Shown here: positions 5,979 to 5,982 of the stretch, piece after piece
Layout of the letters: every line of letters starts with the position of its first letter
How positions within the stretch are numbered: position 1 is the stretch's first letter
Source: Chloroflexota bacterium
Lineage (GTDB): Bacteria; Chloroflexota; Limnocylindria; Limnocylindrales; CSP1-4
Reading direction: 5' to 3'
Assembly (NCBI GenBank): GCA_027457005.1
Contig: DAIDTV010000097.1
Coordinates: 1-5,982 of the forward strand
Length of the DNA stretch: 5,982 bases
Notes under the pieces: model-generated
Database searches by the model: none
What the model was told of the DNA's origin: nothing
Seen by the model: the letters and a program-made list of their open reading frames with translations, nothing else
Translations under genes and position numbers: made by a program

Positions 5979-5982
5979 GAGG

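Noticed and set aside
1..5982. tRNA, rRNA, CRISPR array, insertion sequence or attachment site
   Set aside because: No cloverleaf, rRNA-like stretch, regularly spaced repeat array, transposase motif or terminal inverted repeat was seen.

Overview
A very GC-rich bacterial window (G+C roughly 70% by eye) with tightly packed genes. The strong G/C bias at third codon positions leaves long open shadow frames opposite every real gene. The base composition, possible leaderless-type start sites, and membrane proteins fused to cyclic-nucleotide-binding domains fit a high-GC soil or aquatic lineage such as Chloroflexota (Limnocylindria-like) or Actinomycetota. That placement is inference; no ribosomal or other phylogenetic marker is present.

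Layout. (1) 1-682, plus strand: an SDR-family oxidoreductase missing its N-terminus at the window edge. (2) 697-1272, minus strand, tail-to-tail with the SDR: an uncharacterised 191-residue protein, called paralogue A here. (3) 1273-1491: a 219-nt gap with a possible promoter and operator for paralogue A and a strong GC hairpin behind the next gene. (4) 1492-3321, minus strand: an MFS exporter with a C-terminal cyclic-nucleotide-binding domain. (5) 3322-3541: a 220-nt divergent promoter region with inverted repeats. (6) 3542-5264, plus strand: a type II NADH dehydrogenase-like flavoprotein fused to a second cyclic-nucleotide-binding domain. As read, it is broken by a one-base frameshift near 4679-4688. 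(7) 5295-5978, minus strand: paralogue B, a homologue of paralogue A with a longer N-terminus that may extend past the window edge.

The notable arrangement is the core. Two unrelated membrane-associated proteins, an exporter and a respiratory-type flavoprotein, are transcribed divergently. Each carries a C-terminal cyclic-nucleotide-binding domain of the FGE(I)A...RTA type. The pair is bracketed by two members of one uncharacterised family. A plausible reading is a small module in which a cyclic nucleotide, or another ligand of this fold, tunes transport and electron input at the membrane. The paralogue family would have an unknown partner role. Only the domain content and layout are seen directly; the joint function is inference.
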